A DNA stretch of 24,702 nt from Humitalea sp038249305 (GCA_038249305.1 JBBRWI010000028.1:1-24702), one strand, 5' to 3'. Positions 1-8,015 are shown, counted from the first letter of the stretch. Numbers and translations: made by a program. The notes: generated from the letters alone by a model not told the origin.

Positions 1-327
1 GGCGACGACGTGGCCTGCCGCCGTCGGGCCCTCATGCCCCTGGGTCAGGATCGCGCGCGTGGTCGCGACGTTGAGCGCCAGGCGCAGCAGCGTGGACAAC
101 AGCAGGATCGTGGGGAAAGAGGTGAAGTCAAGCGGGCGCTTGAGGAACAGCGCCACCATCAGCACCAGTACCGACAGTGTGAAGGACATCGCCAGCCCGG
201 CATCCAGCACGACCCCCGGCAGCGGCAGCACGAGCATGACCACAAGACCGATCACGCCCAGCGCCAGCGCCACATCGCTGCCGGGGATCACGCGCTTCAG
301 CCATGCGGGCATCGTAATCGCGGCCAT
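1..327 (-). CDS. flhA: FlhA, flagellar type III export gate protein (partial, N-terminus only)
   Basis: The first 109 codons of flhA are present and the rest lies beyond base 1. FlhA is the inner-membrane export-gate component of the flagellar type III secretion system. The visible part has a short cytoplasmic start, a hydrophobic segment at about residues 17-37 (ALALGVIGLVVMLVLPLPG) and a second at about 43-63. These are followed by the family hallmark FPTILLLSTLLRLALNVA and then TTRAILTQGHEG. The ATG at 327 lies 6 bases beyond the flbD stop, so the gene reads as the last visible member of the fliF operon. The family is typically about 700 residues with a large cytoplasmic C-terminal domain, none of which is visible here. 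The truncation is a window edge, not a pseudogene. Confidence 0.95.
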   Translation of the reverse strand, partial: MAAITMPAWLKRVIPGSDVALALGVIGLVVMLVLPLPGVVLDAGLAMSFTLSVLVLMVALFLKRPLDFTSFPTILLLSTLLRLALNVATTRAILTQGHEGPTAAGHVVA

Positions 328-333
328 GCGGGA

Positions 334-1716
334 TCAGGCCCCCGCCGGCAGCGGGGCGAAGGGACCCTGGCCCGGCACCGGCGGCACCGTCATGCCGGCG
401 GCGCGATATTCGTGCAGCTTGTTGCGCAGCGTGCGGATCGAGATGCCGAGGATTTCCGCAGCCCGCGTCCGGTTGCCGAGGCAATGGCCAAGGGTTTCGA
501 GGATCAACTCCCGCTCCACCGCCTCGACCGTGCGGCCGATCAACGCCGTGACCGGCGGCAGGGTGGCCGCATGCGGTGCCGCCACGGCGCCCGCGCCCAT
601 GGTGGCCGGAGGTGCGATGGCGGCCATGAGTTCGATGGCATCGGTGCCAATTTCATCATCCTCGGCCAGCAGCACGGCGCGATGCACAGCGTTCTCCAAC
701 TCCCGTACATTGCCCGGCCATGGGTGCGTCAACAGGGCCGCACGCACCTGGGGCGCGAAGGGGCGCCGTGGCAGGCCGTTGGCATCGGCGTAGCGGATGG
801 CGAAGTGCTCGGCGAGCGGGAGGATGTCGCCCTGGCGTTCGCGCAGTGCCGGGATGCGCAGGGTGATGACGTTCAGGCGAAAGAACAGGTCTTCGCGGAA
901 CCGGCCGGCCGCGACTTCGGCTGCGAGGTTGCGGTGCGATGCGCACAGGATGCGGACGTCGATCTTCACCGGCGCCTGGCCGCCCAGGCGGTCGACCTCG
1001 CGTTCCTGAATCGCGCGCAGCAGCTTGGCTTGCAGCCGCCCGTCCATCTCGCCGATCTCATCCAGCAGCAGGGTGCCGTTCTCGGCCTGTTCGAACTTGC
1101 CGCGCCGGGCCGCGACCGCGCCGGTGAAGGCGCCCTTTTCATGGCCGAACAATTCGCTTTCCAGGAGGGCCTCGGGCAGTGCCGCGCAGTTCAGCGCGAC
1201 GAAGGGGCCGCGGGCGCGCTTGCTGTGGGTGTGGATGTAGCGGGCCAGCACTTCCTTGCCGGTGCCGCTTTCGCCGCCGATAAGGATGGAGGCCTCGGCC
1301 CGGGCAACCGTCGCGGCCTTGGCGAGCAGGGCGATCATCAGCGGATCGGCGTGGATCGGCGCGTCGCTCTCGCCGGCCGCGGCGGCCAGCATCGCCGCGA
1401 TCAGGTCCGCATCCGGCGGCAGAGGCAGGAATTCCTTGGCGCCGGCAGCGATGGCCGCGACAGCCGCGTCGGCATCGTCATCCGTACCGCAGCACACCAC
1501 CGGGCAGGCGATGCGTTCGGCGGCCAGCGACCGCACCAGCCACGGCACGTCGTGCCGCAGGTCGCAGAGGATCAGGTCGGCGCCTTCGGCCCGCATGATG
1601 GTGAGGCCGGCGGTGACGCCCTGCGCATGGCGCAACCGGGCGCCGCGGGCGGTGGCGATGCGGGCGGCGATGCCAAGCTCGGCCTCCAGCCCGCCGATGA
1701 TCAGCAGACGCGTCAC
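334..1716 (-). CDS. flbD: FlbD-type sigma-54-dependent flagellar transcriptional activator
   Basis: This 460-residue bacterial enhancer-binding protein has three parts. The N-terminal receiver-like domain (about 1-115) ends in GAKEFLPLPP. The AAA+ sigma-54-activation domain (about 125-365) has Walker A GESGTGKE at 148-155, the sigma-54-contacting GAFTGA loop at 195-200, Walker B LLLDE at 216-220 and FREDLFFRLNV at 273-283. A Fis-type helix-turn-helix lies near 414-434 (NRTRAAEILGISIRTLRNKL). The receiver keeps an Asp at 52 (ILCDLR) but lacks the N-terminal acidic pair and the usual Lys before the last Pro. That is typical of FlbD, which in Caulobacter is controlled by FliX rather than ordinary phosphorylation; no fliX is visible here. 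The start overlaps the fliN stop by 4 bases. It is the likely regulator of the sigma-54 promoters found between fliK and flgE. Confidence 0.93.
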   Translation of the reverse strand: MTRLLIIGGLEAELGIAARIATARGARLRHAQGVTAGLTIMRAEGADLILCDLRHDVPWLVRSLAAERIACPVVCCGTDDDADAAVAAIAAGAKEFLPLPPDADLIAAMLAAAAGESDAPIHADPLMIALLAKAATVARAEASILIGGESGTGKEVLARYIHTHSKRARGPFVALNCAALPEALLESELFGHEKGAFTGAVAARRGKFEQAENGTLLLDEIGEMDGRLQAKLLRAIQEREVDRLGGQAPVKIDVRILCASHRNLAAEVAAGRFREDLFFRLNVITLRIPALRERQGDILPLAEHFAIRYADANGLPRRPFAPQVRAALLTHPWPGNVRELENAVHRAVLLAEDDEIGTDAIELMAAIAPPATMGAGAVAAPHAATLPPVTALIGRTVEAVERELILETLGHCLGNRTRAAEILGISIRTLRNKLHEYRAAGMTVPPVPGQGPFAPLPAGA

Positions 1717-2033
1717 AGGCCACGATCCGACTTGACGATTTCGGTCATCGTCACGCCAAGACGGTTGTCCTCGACCATCACCACCTCACCGCGCGCGATG
1801 AGGCGGTTGTTGACGTAGATGTCCACCGCCTCGCCCAGTTTGCGGTCGAGTTCCACGACAGCGCCGCGGCCGAGTTTCAACAACTGGCTGACCTGCATGG
1901 TCGCGCGCCCGAGGACCGCGCTGACCTGGACAGGGATGTCGTAGACCGCCTCCAGGTCGCGGTTCAGGGCGGGTTGGCCGCGCTGGGCTTCCGCCGCGCT
2001 GTCCACTGGTTGGAAGCCATCGGTGCCGCTCAT
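1713..2033 (-). CDS. fliN: FliN, flagellar switch/C-ring protein
   Basis: A 106-residue protein made almost entirely of the SpoA/FliN C-terminal domain. Residues from about 28 (LEAVYDIPVQVSAVLGRATM) run through the LLKLGRGAVVELDRKLGE core to NNRLIARGEVVMVEDNRLGV. FliN forms the lower part of the cytoplasmic C-ring, docks the export ATPase complex through FliH and participates in switching. The first 27 residues are low-complexity, as is usual in short alphaproteobacterial FliN proteins. The start overlaps the fliH stop by 4 bases (ATGA), and its own stop overlaps flbD by 4 bases, so the genes are translationally coupled. No fliM is seen in the window and it must lie elsewhere. Confidence 0.95.
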   Translation of the reverse strand: MSGTDGFQPVDSAAEAQRGQPALNRDLEAVYDIPVQVSAVLGRATMQVSQLLKLGRGAVVELDRKLGEAVDIYVNNRLIARGEVVMVEDNRLGVTMTEIVKSDRGL

Positions 2034-2713
2034 GCTGCGTTTTCCTCCTTATCGGTCAGCCCGAAGGCGATCAGAACCTCGTCGATGGCAGCGCGTCGCT
2101 GCGCGAGGCTGCTTTGCAGCGCGCCGCCATCCCAAACCAGCCGCGCATCGCCGGGGGGCAGGGTGGCGTCTCCCTCGACGCACAATCCGATGCCGGCTGC
2201 CATGAGCAGATCCGTGACCTGGTCGGTCAGCGTGGGCGCCACCAGGCAGCGGGGGACACGGCCCGGCGACAGCAGCGTCACCATCGCGGCGGCGGCGCGC
2301 GCGGCCTGCCCCGCGGCATCGCGTGCGGCCGCATGCGGCAGGGCGGCGTCCAGCGCCCGCGCGAGCAGCCGGGCGATCGCCGTGGCATCTGCTTCGACCT
2401 GAGCCGCCATCTCCGCCGCGACGCCGGCCAGCCCAGCCTGCACGTTGGCCATGGTGTTTGCCATTTGTGCGGCCACCTCCTCCCGCGCGGCGGCAAGTCC
2501 GGCCGCGTGGCCAGCGGAAAAACCGAACTCACGCGCTGCGGTCCGCACCTCCTCCAACAGGGCATCGAGGTCGAAGGCATCAGCGTCGTCGGTCGCGACG
2601 GGCACCGGGACCGGCAGGCGGAGGTCTGGCAGCGGCATGCTGAGCCGGTGACCGGCCCTGGCGGGTCCCATGGGCCGGGCGCTGCCGAGCGTGATGGGGG
2701 CAAATCCGTCCAT
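2030..2713 (-). CDS. fliH: FliH/FlbE-like flagellar export ATPase regulator
   Basis: A 227-residue acidic, Ala-rich protein in the position that fliH (called flbE in Caulobacter) occupies between fliG and fliN. Residues about 50-120 form a predicted helical stretch with a GFSAGHAAGLAAAREEV segment like the FliH Gx3G-type region. The C-terminal part has GDARLVWDGG near 189-198, matching the FliH feature in which a Gly-Asp-x-Arg strand precedes a Trp. FliH binds the ATPase FliI and tethers it to FliN and FlhA. Sequence conservation in this family is low, so the call leans on gene order. The ATG at 2713 is one base past the fliG stop. No fliI is visible in the window. Confidence 0.82.
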   Translation of the reverse strand: MDGFAPITLGSARPMGPARAGHRLSMPLPDLRLPVPVPVATDDADAFDLDALLEEVRTAAREFGFSAGHAAGLAAAREEVAAQMANTMANVQAGLAGVAAEMAAQVEADATAIARLLARALDAALPHAAARDAAGQAARAAAAMVTLLSPGRVPRCLVAPTLTDQVTDLLMAAGIGLCVEGDATLPPGDARLVWDGGALQSSLAQRRAAIDEVLIAFGLTDKEENAA

Positions 2714-2714
2714 C

Positions 2715-3713
2715 TCAGTTCACCATCTCGTCGCGGCCTTCGGACAGTTTGATCTGCCCCTGTGCGGCCAGGTCCTTGGCCGCGACGACAATCGCCGCCT
2801 GCGCCTCATCCACGTCCTTCAGCCGAACCGGGCCGAGGGCCGCGATGTCGTCGCGCAGCATCTTGCCGGCACGTTCGCTCATGTTCTTCAGGAACAGGTC
2901 GCGCAGTTCCTGGTTCGCGCCCTTGAGCGCGACGATCAGCCGCTCCTTCTCGACCGCGCGCAGCAGGACCTGGATGCCTGCTGGATCCAGCCGCTGGAGA
3001 TCGTCGAAGGTGAACATCAGGCCACGGATGCGGTCGGCGGAATCGCGGTTGCGTTCCTCCAGCGCGCCCATGATCCGCGTTTCCGCCTGACGATCGAGGT
3101 TGTTGAAGATTTCCGCCATCACCTCATGCGAATCACGCCGGCTGCTGCGTGCGAGGTTGGACATGAACTCCATCTTCAAGGTGCGCTCGACGCCTTCCAA
3201 CGCCTCCTTCTGGACGTTTTCCATGCGCAGCATCCGCATGACGACCTCCATCGCAAAGGATTCCGGCAGCAGCGCGAGCACGCGGGCGGCGTGGTCCGGC
3301 TTGACCTTCGACAGCACCACGGCGACGGTCTGCGGGTATTCGTTCTTCAGGTAGTTCGCGAGCACCGCTTCGCTGACGTTGCCCAGCTTCTCCCACATCG
3401 TGCGCCCGGCCGGACCGCGGATTTCCTCCATGATCTGGTTCACGCGATCCTTCGGCAGGGACCGCATCAGCATACGCTCGGTCGTGTCGAACGAACCGAC
3501 CAATGAACCGGCCGCGCCCAGCCGCTCCGCGAACTCCTGGCACAGGCTTTCCACCGTTCCGGCCTCGACGTTGCCGAGGCTCGACATGGCGGAGGAAAGG
3601 TCGCGGATCTCGTCCTCGTGAAGGCGGGACAGCAGCATCGTCGAATGCTCGTCGCCGAGGGCCAGGATCAGGGCCGCGGCCTTCTGTGGGCCGCTCAGTC
3701 GCGTGCTGTTCAT
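2715..3713 (-). CDS. fliG: FliG, flagellar motor switch protein
   Basis: A full-length 332-residue FliG, the rotor protein that joins FliF to the C-ring and faces the stator. The N-terminal domain (about 1-100) contacts FliF. The middle domain carries NEYPQ at 124-128, the equivalent of the EHPQ motif. The C-terminal domain carries MFTFDDLQRLD at 233-243 and the torque helix with Lys264, Arg281, Asp288, Asp289 and Arg297. These charged residues fall at the same numbers as the well-known torque residues of the Escherichia coli protein, so motor function should be intact. The start codon overlaps the fliF stop by 4 bases. It is the second gene of the fliF operon. Confidence 0.97.
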   Translation of the reverse strand: MNSTRLSGPQKAAALILALGDEHSTMLLSRLHEDEIRDLSSAMSSLGNVEAGTVESLCQEFAERLGAAGSLVGSFDTTERMLMRSLPKDRVNQIMEEIRGPAGRTMWEKLGNVSEAVLANYLKNEYPQTVAVVLSKVKPDHAARVLALLPESFAMEVVMRMLRMENVQKEALEGVERTLKMEFMSNLARSSRRDSHEVMAEIFNNLDRQAETRIMGALEERNRDSADRIRGLMFTFDDLQRLDPAGIQVLLRAVEKERLIVALKGANQELRDLFLKNMSERAGKMLRDDIAALGPVRLKDVDEAQAAIVVAAKDLAAQGQIKLSEGRDEMVN

Positions 3714-5362
3714 GTGGTCTGCTCCGCTTGCAACCAGGTTCGGATGACGCCCAGCGCTTCATCCGGATGGGCTTCGAGCAGGCGGGCCATCCGTGCGAGG
3801 GAGGAGGCGCGCATCTGGCCCGCGACATTTGCCACGCTCACCATCGCGTCGTCGTCTGCCTGCGTACGGCCCGATGCGTCCGTGCCGGGCAGCGCAGTCA
3901 GCCCATCGGGCCCGGCCAGCGCACCACCGGCGCCGGCCACGCCGCCCGCCCCAGGGGCGGCCAATGCCGCGCGGGCTGCCAGGCTGGCCTTCAGCCCGCC
4001 CATGACCGGGCGAGCGACCAGCATCAGCGCAAGCAGGGCGATCACGGCGAACACCGCACTTTCGATAAGCCGCGCCATGGCCGCCGGGGGGAGGGCGACG
4101 CCAAGGAACCCTGCAGGGTCCGCGGCGCCCGCGCCGGGCGGTTCGGCGAAGCGCAGCGACACCACCTCGGTCCGGTCGCCGCGCCGCTCATCGAAGCCGA
4201 CCGCGCTGCGCACCAACGACGAGAGGCGTTGCAGTTCCTCGGCGTTGCGTTCGCGAAAGGTCGCCACCCCCCCCGGCTGCGGTTCCCACACGCCATCGAC
4301 CAGCACGGCAACCGACAGCCGGCGCACCACCGGGTGTTCGCGCTGGATGTTGCGCGTGACGCGGCCGATTTCGTAGTTCGTGGTTTCCTCCGATCGGCTT
4401 TCCTGCGACTGCGTGCCGCCGGGCGGTGCCTCGGCCGCCGGCAGTTGCCCGGCGACCGAGACGGCACCGCTTTCACCGCTGCGGTTCTGTTCCGTCACGC
4501 TTTGCACGCTGCGCGGCACCTGGTTTTCCGGATCGAAGCGTTCCTCGACCGTCTGGCTGCGGTCGAAATCCATCTCGGCCGAGACTTCCGCCCGCACGCG
4601 GCCCGGCCCCAGGCTGCGTTCCAGCATTTCCTCCACGGCGCGCGCGAGGCGCAGTTCGAGGGCGCGGCGCACCTCCTCCTGGTTCGCCGCCCCGGCGGGG
4701 CCGGTCAGCGCCTGGCCGCCGCGGGCGAGAAGTTCGCCGCGGCTATCGACGATGGAGACGCTTTGTGGGCGAAGCCCCGGCACCGCCATCGAAACCAGGT
4801 GCAGCACCGCCTGCACCCCCTCCCGGTCGAGCCGCTGCGCGCCTTGCATGGTCAGGACGACGCTGGCCTGCGCTTCGCCGCGTTCGCGGGAAAACGGTTC
4901 GCGGCGCGGCAGCACCAGATGCACACGCGCGGTGCGGACGCCGGCCAGGCCCCGAATGGTGCGCGCAAGTTCCCCCTCCAGCGCGCGCAGCCGGTTCACA
5001 TCCTGCTGGAATGGGGTGGTGGTCAGGCTTTCGCCGCGGTCGAAGATTTCATAGCCGACGCTGCCGCCGGCCGGCAGGCCTTCGCGCGCCAAGGTCAGAC
5101 GCAGCCGGGCGACCTGTTCCTCCGGCGCCCAGACCTGGCTGCCGCCCGCGGCCAGGCGATAGGGGACGCGCTGGCGCTCCAGCGCCGCCACGACTTGGCC
5201 TGCGTCGCGCGCATCGAGGTCGGCGTAAAGCAACGCCATCGGCGGCTGGCCGGCACGCAGGGCGAACCACACGACGAGCCCCAGCACACCCAGGCCGACC
5301 ATCGCCATGGCGCCGAGGCGCAGCGCGCCCAGACCGCGCAACTGCGCCAACAGCCCTGTCAT
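3710..5362 (-). CDS. fliF: FliF, flagellar MS-ring protein
   Basis: A 550-residue FliF that builds the inner-membrane MS ring, the base on which the flagellum assembles. It has an N-terminal membrane segment at about 16-37 and the conserved periplasmic ring-building part (LLYADLDARDAGQVV at 44-58, VGYEIFDRG at 102-110, TPFQQDVNRLRALEGELART at 116-135). A Ser/Gly/Pro-rich linker lies near 285-325, a second membrane segment at about 431-450, and a C-terminal FliG-binding helix at about 516-546. The ATG at 5362 has only a weak ribosome site and is preceded by a 198-base intergenic region. It is the first gene of the operon that continues through fliG, fliH, fliN, flbD and flhA. The upstream palindrome at 5481-5497 probably controls it. 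Confidence 0.97.
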   Translation of the reverse strand: MTGLLAQLRGLGALRLGAMAMVGLGVLGLVVWFALRAGQPPMALLYADLDARDAGQVVAALERQRVPYRLAAGGSQVWAPEEQVARLRLTLAREGLPAGGSVGYEIFDRGESLTTTPFQQDVNRLRALEGELARTIRGLAGVRTARVHLVLPRREPFSRERGEAQASVVLTMQGAQRLDREGVQAVLHLVSMAVPGLRPQSVSIVDSRGELLARGGQALTGPAGAANQEEVRRALELRLARAVEEMLERSLGPGRVRAEVSAEMDFDRSQTVEERFDPENQVPRSVQSVTEQNRSGESGAVSVAGQLPAAEAPPGGTQSQESRSEETTNYEIGRVTRNIQREHPVVRRLSVAVLVDGVWEPQPGGVATFRERNAEELQRLSSLVRSAVGFDERRGDRTEVVSLRFAEPPGAGAADPAGFLGVALPPAAMARLIESAVFAVIALLALMLVARPVMGGLKASLAARAALAAPGAGGVAGAGGALAGPDGLTALPGTDASGRTQADDDAMVSVANVAGQMRASSLARMARLLEAHPDEALGVIRTWLQAEQTT

Positions 5363-5480
5363 GGCAACACCGCTGTGATCCGGCCGATCCTGGCGGCGGA
5401 CAACACGGCGCCTTCTGCGCCACCTTCCACTGGACCCAGGTCCATGCAGATGCTCCCGATCGGGCGCGCTGAAGACGCCG

Positions 5481-5497
5481 CCGGCAAATAATGCCGG
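5481..5497. promoter_or_regulatory. Palindromic operator upstream of fliF (candidate FlbD site)
   Basis: A perfect inverted repeat, CCGGCA-AATAA-TGCCGG, centred about 127 bases before the fliF ATG. The identical half-sites with identical 5-base spacing occur in the fliK/flgE control region at 7992-8010. In Caulobacter, FlbD binds operator elements (ftr) both at sigma-54 hook promoters and at fliF, where it represses. The recurrence here suggests the same circuit. The binding protein is inferred from context. Confidence 0.6.
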
Positions 5498-5504
5498 TTG
5501 CGGC

Positions 5505-5519
5505 TTGCCAACGGGTTAA
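5505..5519 (-). promoter_or_regulatory. Possible CtrA-like half-matched box upstream of fliF
   Basis: On the minus strand the sequence is TTAA-CCCGTTG-GCAA. This is one perfect TTAA half and a second half with two of four bases, at the 7-base spacing of the CtrA consensus TTAA-N7-TTAA. CtrA drives fliF in Caulobacter and influences motility in other alphaproteobacteria. The match is partial and could be chance. Confidence 0.25.
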
Positions 5520-5560
5520 CCGCCGGGCGCTTTGTGCGGGTGAGGCGATGGGGCGCCGGA

Positions 5561-6238
5561 TCAGCGGCCGCGCACGGCGCGCACCTGGTCGAAGCCGACG
5601 CTGACGGCACCAAGCGTCAGTTTCAGATCGTTGCCCTGGCGTTCGGCCGCGGTCGCGGTGCCGATGATCGCGGCCGTCAACGGCACCGCATCGCCATTCG
5701 CGCCAAGGCCGCTCACTGTTACCTGATAGGCCCCGTCAGCCAGTTGGCGGCCGTTCTGGTCCTGGCCGTTCCAGGTCCATTCGCGCGGCTGCGCGCCCAG
5801 CGGCACCTGCGCCTCGAATAGCGCGCGGCCCGAAGCGGCGTCCTTGACCTGCACCCGCGCCTGGGTCGCGGCCCCGGCGGCGGGCAGGCGCAATGTGCCG
5901 GTCCCACTTTGCAGCGGCATCCGGTCGCCATTGATTTCCACCCGCTGGCCGATCATCGGCCCGGCCGCGGTCAATTGCGCCGTCTGCTGCAACGACACCA
6001 GGCTGCCCAGCGTCTGGTTCATGCCGATCTGCTGTTCGACCGAGGCGAACTGCACCAGTTGCTGCGTCATCTGGTTGGTGTCGAGCGGCGACGAAGGGTC
6101 CTGGTTCTTCAACTGGGTCGTCAGCATCGTCAGGAAGGTGCTGAAGTCGCCGAACAGGCGTGTGTTGGGGGCGGCCTGCGCCGCCGGTGTCGTGGCGGCG
6201 GCAGCCGTGTTGGTGACGGGGCTGATGGCGGTGTTCAT
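5561..6238 (-). CDS. flgD: FlgD, flagellar hook-capping/scaffold protein
   Basis: A 225-residue FlgD, the transient cap at the tip of the growing hook that guides FlgE insertion. The N-terminal signature is clear: FLTMLTTQLKNQDPSSPLD at about 35-53, then QMTQQLVQFASVEQQIGMNQ at about 56-75. The rest has the usual tudor/Ig-like cap architecture, with EWTWNGQDQNGRQLADGAYQ at about 168-187 in the repeat-like Gly/Asn-rich loop typical of the family. It starts 20 bases after the fliK stop with an AGGAG ribosome site, so it is the second gene of the fliK-flgD operon. The 198 bases to fliF contain regulatory sequence but no convincing terminator. Confidence 0.94.
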   Translation of the reverse strand: MNTAISPVTNTAAAATTPAAQAAPNTRLFGDFSTFLTMLTTQLKNQDPSSPLDTNQMTQQLVQFASVEQQIGMNQTLGSLVSLQQTAQLTAAGPMIGQRVEINGDRMPLQSGTGTLRLPAAGAATQARVQVKDAASGRALFEAQVPLGAQPREWTWNGQDQNGRQLADGAYQVTVSGLGANGDAVPLTAAIIGTATAAERQGNDLKLTLGAVSVGFDQVRAVRGR

Positions 6239-6258
6239 TGCTGGCTCCTGCGGAAAGG

Positions 6259-7884
6259 TCAGACGGCGATGTCGAGCAAGGCGCGGGGGCGGCCGGCCCC
6301 ACGTTGATCCGCCGCATGGGCGGGACTTTCGGTGATGCCCTGCATGGCGGCCGTGGGGCGGCGCGCGCGTCCCTGCGTGCCCGCCTGGGCGCCCCGGCCT
6401 TCGCCACCGAGCGAGAAGGCCAGGCTGCGGCCTCCCTCGCCGATCCCGGCATCGGCGAGCGCCCGGTCGAGCGTGGCCTGGTCGCGTTGCAGCAGCAGCA
6501 GCGTCTCGGGCCGTTCGGCGATGACCTGAACGGTCGCGAGGTCGCCCATCCGCTCCACCCGAACATCGACCCTGCCGAGTTCGATCGGATCGAGGCTGAC
6601 CGTGATGGAACCCCGCGCCTCACTGCCCAGCGACAATGCGATCGCGATGGGCACGATCTGCCCGGCCGGGGTCTGCCGGAGTGGCCGTACCGGGCGCACG
6701 GCCGGCGTGTTGACGAGCGGCGACGGGAGCATGGTCGGGGCCGCCGTGACCGATGCCGTGTCGGGCGCGGTTGGCGCCTGTGCCGTAGTCTCCGCGGGGG
6801 ACGGCATTCCGGTCGCTGTCGGGCCGGGCACGGTGCCGCGGCTGGCGTCTGGGGCATCCAAGCCCGGCTCGGTCGCCTCGATCGACAGACTGCCGCCATC
6901 TGTCACCCGCACGGCAATGCCGGCGGGCGCCGGGATTGGCGCGGCCGATGGCGCGGGGCTGGCTTCAGCCGCGAGTGTTGGCGGTGCCGGGGACTGATCC
7001 ATCGGCAGTGCGGGTCGATCGGGGTGGGGGGTCTTGGCCGGCGGCGATGGCGGTGGCGTGGCCAGCCTCGTCGATGCCGCTGTCGCCCCGACCGGCAAAG
7101 ATGGCGCTTCGGCCGGTTGCCGCGCTGGCGGGTCGATGCTGGAACCGATCATCGCAGGATCGACGGGCGGTGCTGTCGGCGCGGGCGTGGAGAGCGTCGG
7201 TGCCCCGGATGCGATGTCGCCGGCCAGAGGCGTCGATGGGCCGGCCTGCGCCGCGGGTGCGGCGTCGCCGCTGGTAGGCTGGACGGCGGCGGGCGTTCGC
7301 AAGTCGGCCATGCCTTGGGCGGCCAGTGGCGCCGCCATGACGGCGCCCGGTGGCGCCGATGCGATGGCCGTCGGGGTTGCCGGGGTGCCCGGCGCGGAAG
7401 TCGGCGTTGAGGTCGGCGTCGCGTCCCCGGGTGTCGTGACGGTCGCAGGCGGCGTGGCCGGCTGGGTCGGCGGCGCGATGTCGGGCGGCGTAAGGCTGGC
7501 CGCTGCGGCGACCGGTTCGGCCATCGCCGTCGGCAGCATCTCAGGCAGGGGCGTCAATGCAGCCGCCGGCGCCAGGATCGCCGACGCCTCCCCGGCTGGC
7601 GGTGGGGCCTCGGCTGGCTGTTCCGGCTGGATCTTTTCAAGCGCCGACTGACCGCCCGAGCCTTGTTGCGGCGGGGCTTCGACCGCCAGGTTCCGTTCGG
7701 GCTCCGCCTCCGTGGCGTCAGCTTCGGCGCGCTCTGGGCCTGTGGCGCGCGTCTCCTTGCGGCCCTGGGCTGCCTTCAGCGCGTCACCGAAGCGGCCCAC
7801 GCCGGCTTCGTCGGCGGCGGCGGTCGGCAATGCGCGCCGGGCCTGGCTGCTCGGCGGTGTCGGTGCGGTGGCTTCGGCCTGCAT
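6259..7884 (-). CDS. fliK: FliK-like flagellar hook-length control protein
   Basis: A 541-residue protein with the FliK plan. The long N-terminal and central region is low-complexity and rich in Pro, Ala, Thr and Ser, and probably acts as the molecular ruler. A conserved C-terminal Flg_hook domain lies at about 415-481 (ITVSLDPIELGRVDVRVER, then LLLLQRDQATLDRALADAGI). That domain switches export specificity through FlhB once the hook is complete. The open frame extends further upstream, but ATG 7884 is preferred because GGAG precedes it at normal spacing and a sigma-54-type promoter sits just upstream at 7938-7953. It is the first gene of fliK-flgD and divergent from flgE. The bulk of the protein is poorly conserved and was assigned by the C-terminal domain and its neighbours. 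Confidence 0.88.
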   Translation of the reverse strand: MQAEATAPTPPSSQARRALPTAAADEAGVGRFGDALKAAQGRKETRATGPERAEADATEAEPERNLAVEAPPQQGSGGQSALEKIQPEQPAEAPPPAGEASAILAPAAALTPLPEMLPTAMAEPVAAAASLTPPDIAPPTQPATPPATVTTPGDATPTSTPTSAPGTPATPTAIASAPPGAVMAAPLAAQGMADLRTPAAVQPTSGDAAPAAQAGPSTPLAGDIASGAPTLSTPAPTAPPVDPAMIGSSIDPPARQPAEAPSLPVGATAASTRLATPPPSPPAKTPHPDRPALPMDQSPAPPTLAAEASPAPSAAPIPAPAGIAVRVTDGGSLSIEATEPGLDAPDASRGTVPGPTATGMPSPAETTAQAPTAPDTASVTAAPTMLPSPLVNTPAVRPVRPLRQTPAGQIVPIAIALSLGSEARGSITVSLDPIELGRVDVRVERMGDLATVQVIAERPETLLLLQRDQATLDRALADAGIGEGGRSLAFSLGGEGRGAQAGTQGRARRPTAAMQGITESPAHAADQRGAGRPRALLDIAV

Positions 7885-7903
7885 GGTGCTCCGCCTGGCG
7901 GGG

Positions 7904-7920
7904 GGCAGGGGAGTCCTGCC
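7904..7920 (-). other. Short inverted repeat in the predicted fliK leader
   Basis: GGCAGG-GGAGT-CCTGCC, a 6-base-arm inverted repeat between the predicted fliK transcription start (about 7927) and the fliK ATG (7884). It could form a small leader hairpin just ahead of the ribosome site. Its arms and spacing differ from those of the candidate FlbD operators, so it is not counted among them. Confidence 0.3.
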
Positions 7921-7937
7921 GCGTCGGGGAACCCCTT

Positions 7938-7953
7938 CGCAACCGCCGGGCCA
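7938..7953 (-). promoter_or_regulatory. Sigma-54-type (-24/-12) promoter for fliK-flgD
   Basis: The minus strand reads TGGCCCG-GCGG-TTGCG, compared with the consensus TGGCACG-N4-TTGCW. The essential GG and GC are present with the obligatory 10 bases between them. The predicted start is near 7927, giving a leader of about 43 bases to the fliK ATG. FlbD, encoded at 334-1716, is the expected activator. Confidence 0.72.
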
Positions 7954-7990
7954 GCCAGGCCGCCGGTCCGTGCGGCAGGACTGGGCCGAA

Positions 7991-8011
7991 GCCCGGCAGG
8001 GCTTGCCGGGC
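7991..8011. promoter_or_regulatory. Perfect palindromic operator between fliK and flgE (candidate FlbD site)
   Basis: GCCCGGCA-GGGCT-TGCCGGGC, an 8-base-arm perfect inverted repeat with a 5-base spacer. Its core CCGGCA-N5-TGCCGG is the same as at fliF (5481-5497). Its centre, 8001, lies 74 bases from each of the two predicted divergent sigma-54 start sites, near 7927 and 8075. That is a suitable distance for one bound enhancer complex to serve both promoters. Binding by FlbD is inferred. Confidence 0.7.
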
Positions 8012-8015
8012 GGTC

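Noticed and set aside
383..398. CGGCA-N6-TGCCG palindrome inside flbD
   Set aside because: The spacing differs from the operator pair, and it lies in coding sequence where GCCGGC words are common.
10..1818. Long plus-strand open frame opposite flhA-flbD
   Set aside because: It is antisense to strongly conserved flagellar genes. The translation is rich in Arg, His, Gln and Gly with no family pattern, as expected from GC-biased third positions.
3503..5491. 662-codon plus-strand open frame opposite fliF
   Set aside because: It covers fliF in antisense, has no recognisable domain, and the opposite strand encodes a textbook FliF.
5359..5613. 84-codon minus-strand frame in the flgD-fliF gap
   Set aside because: It overlaps the end of flgD and the start of fliF, covers the palindrome, and has no ribosome site or family pattern.
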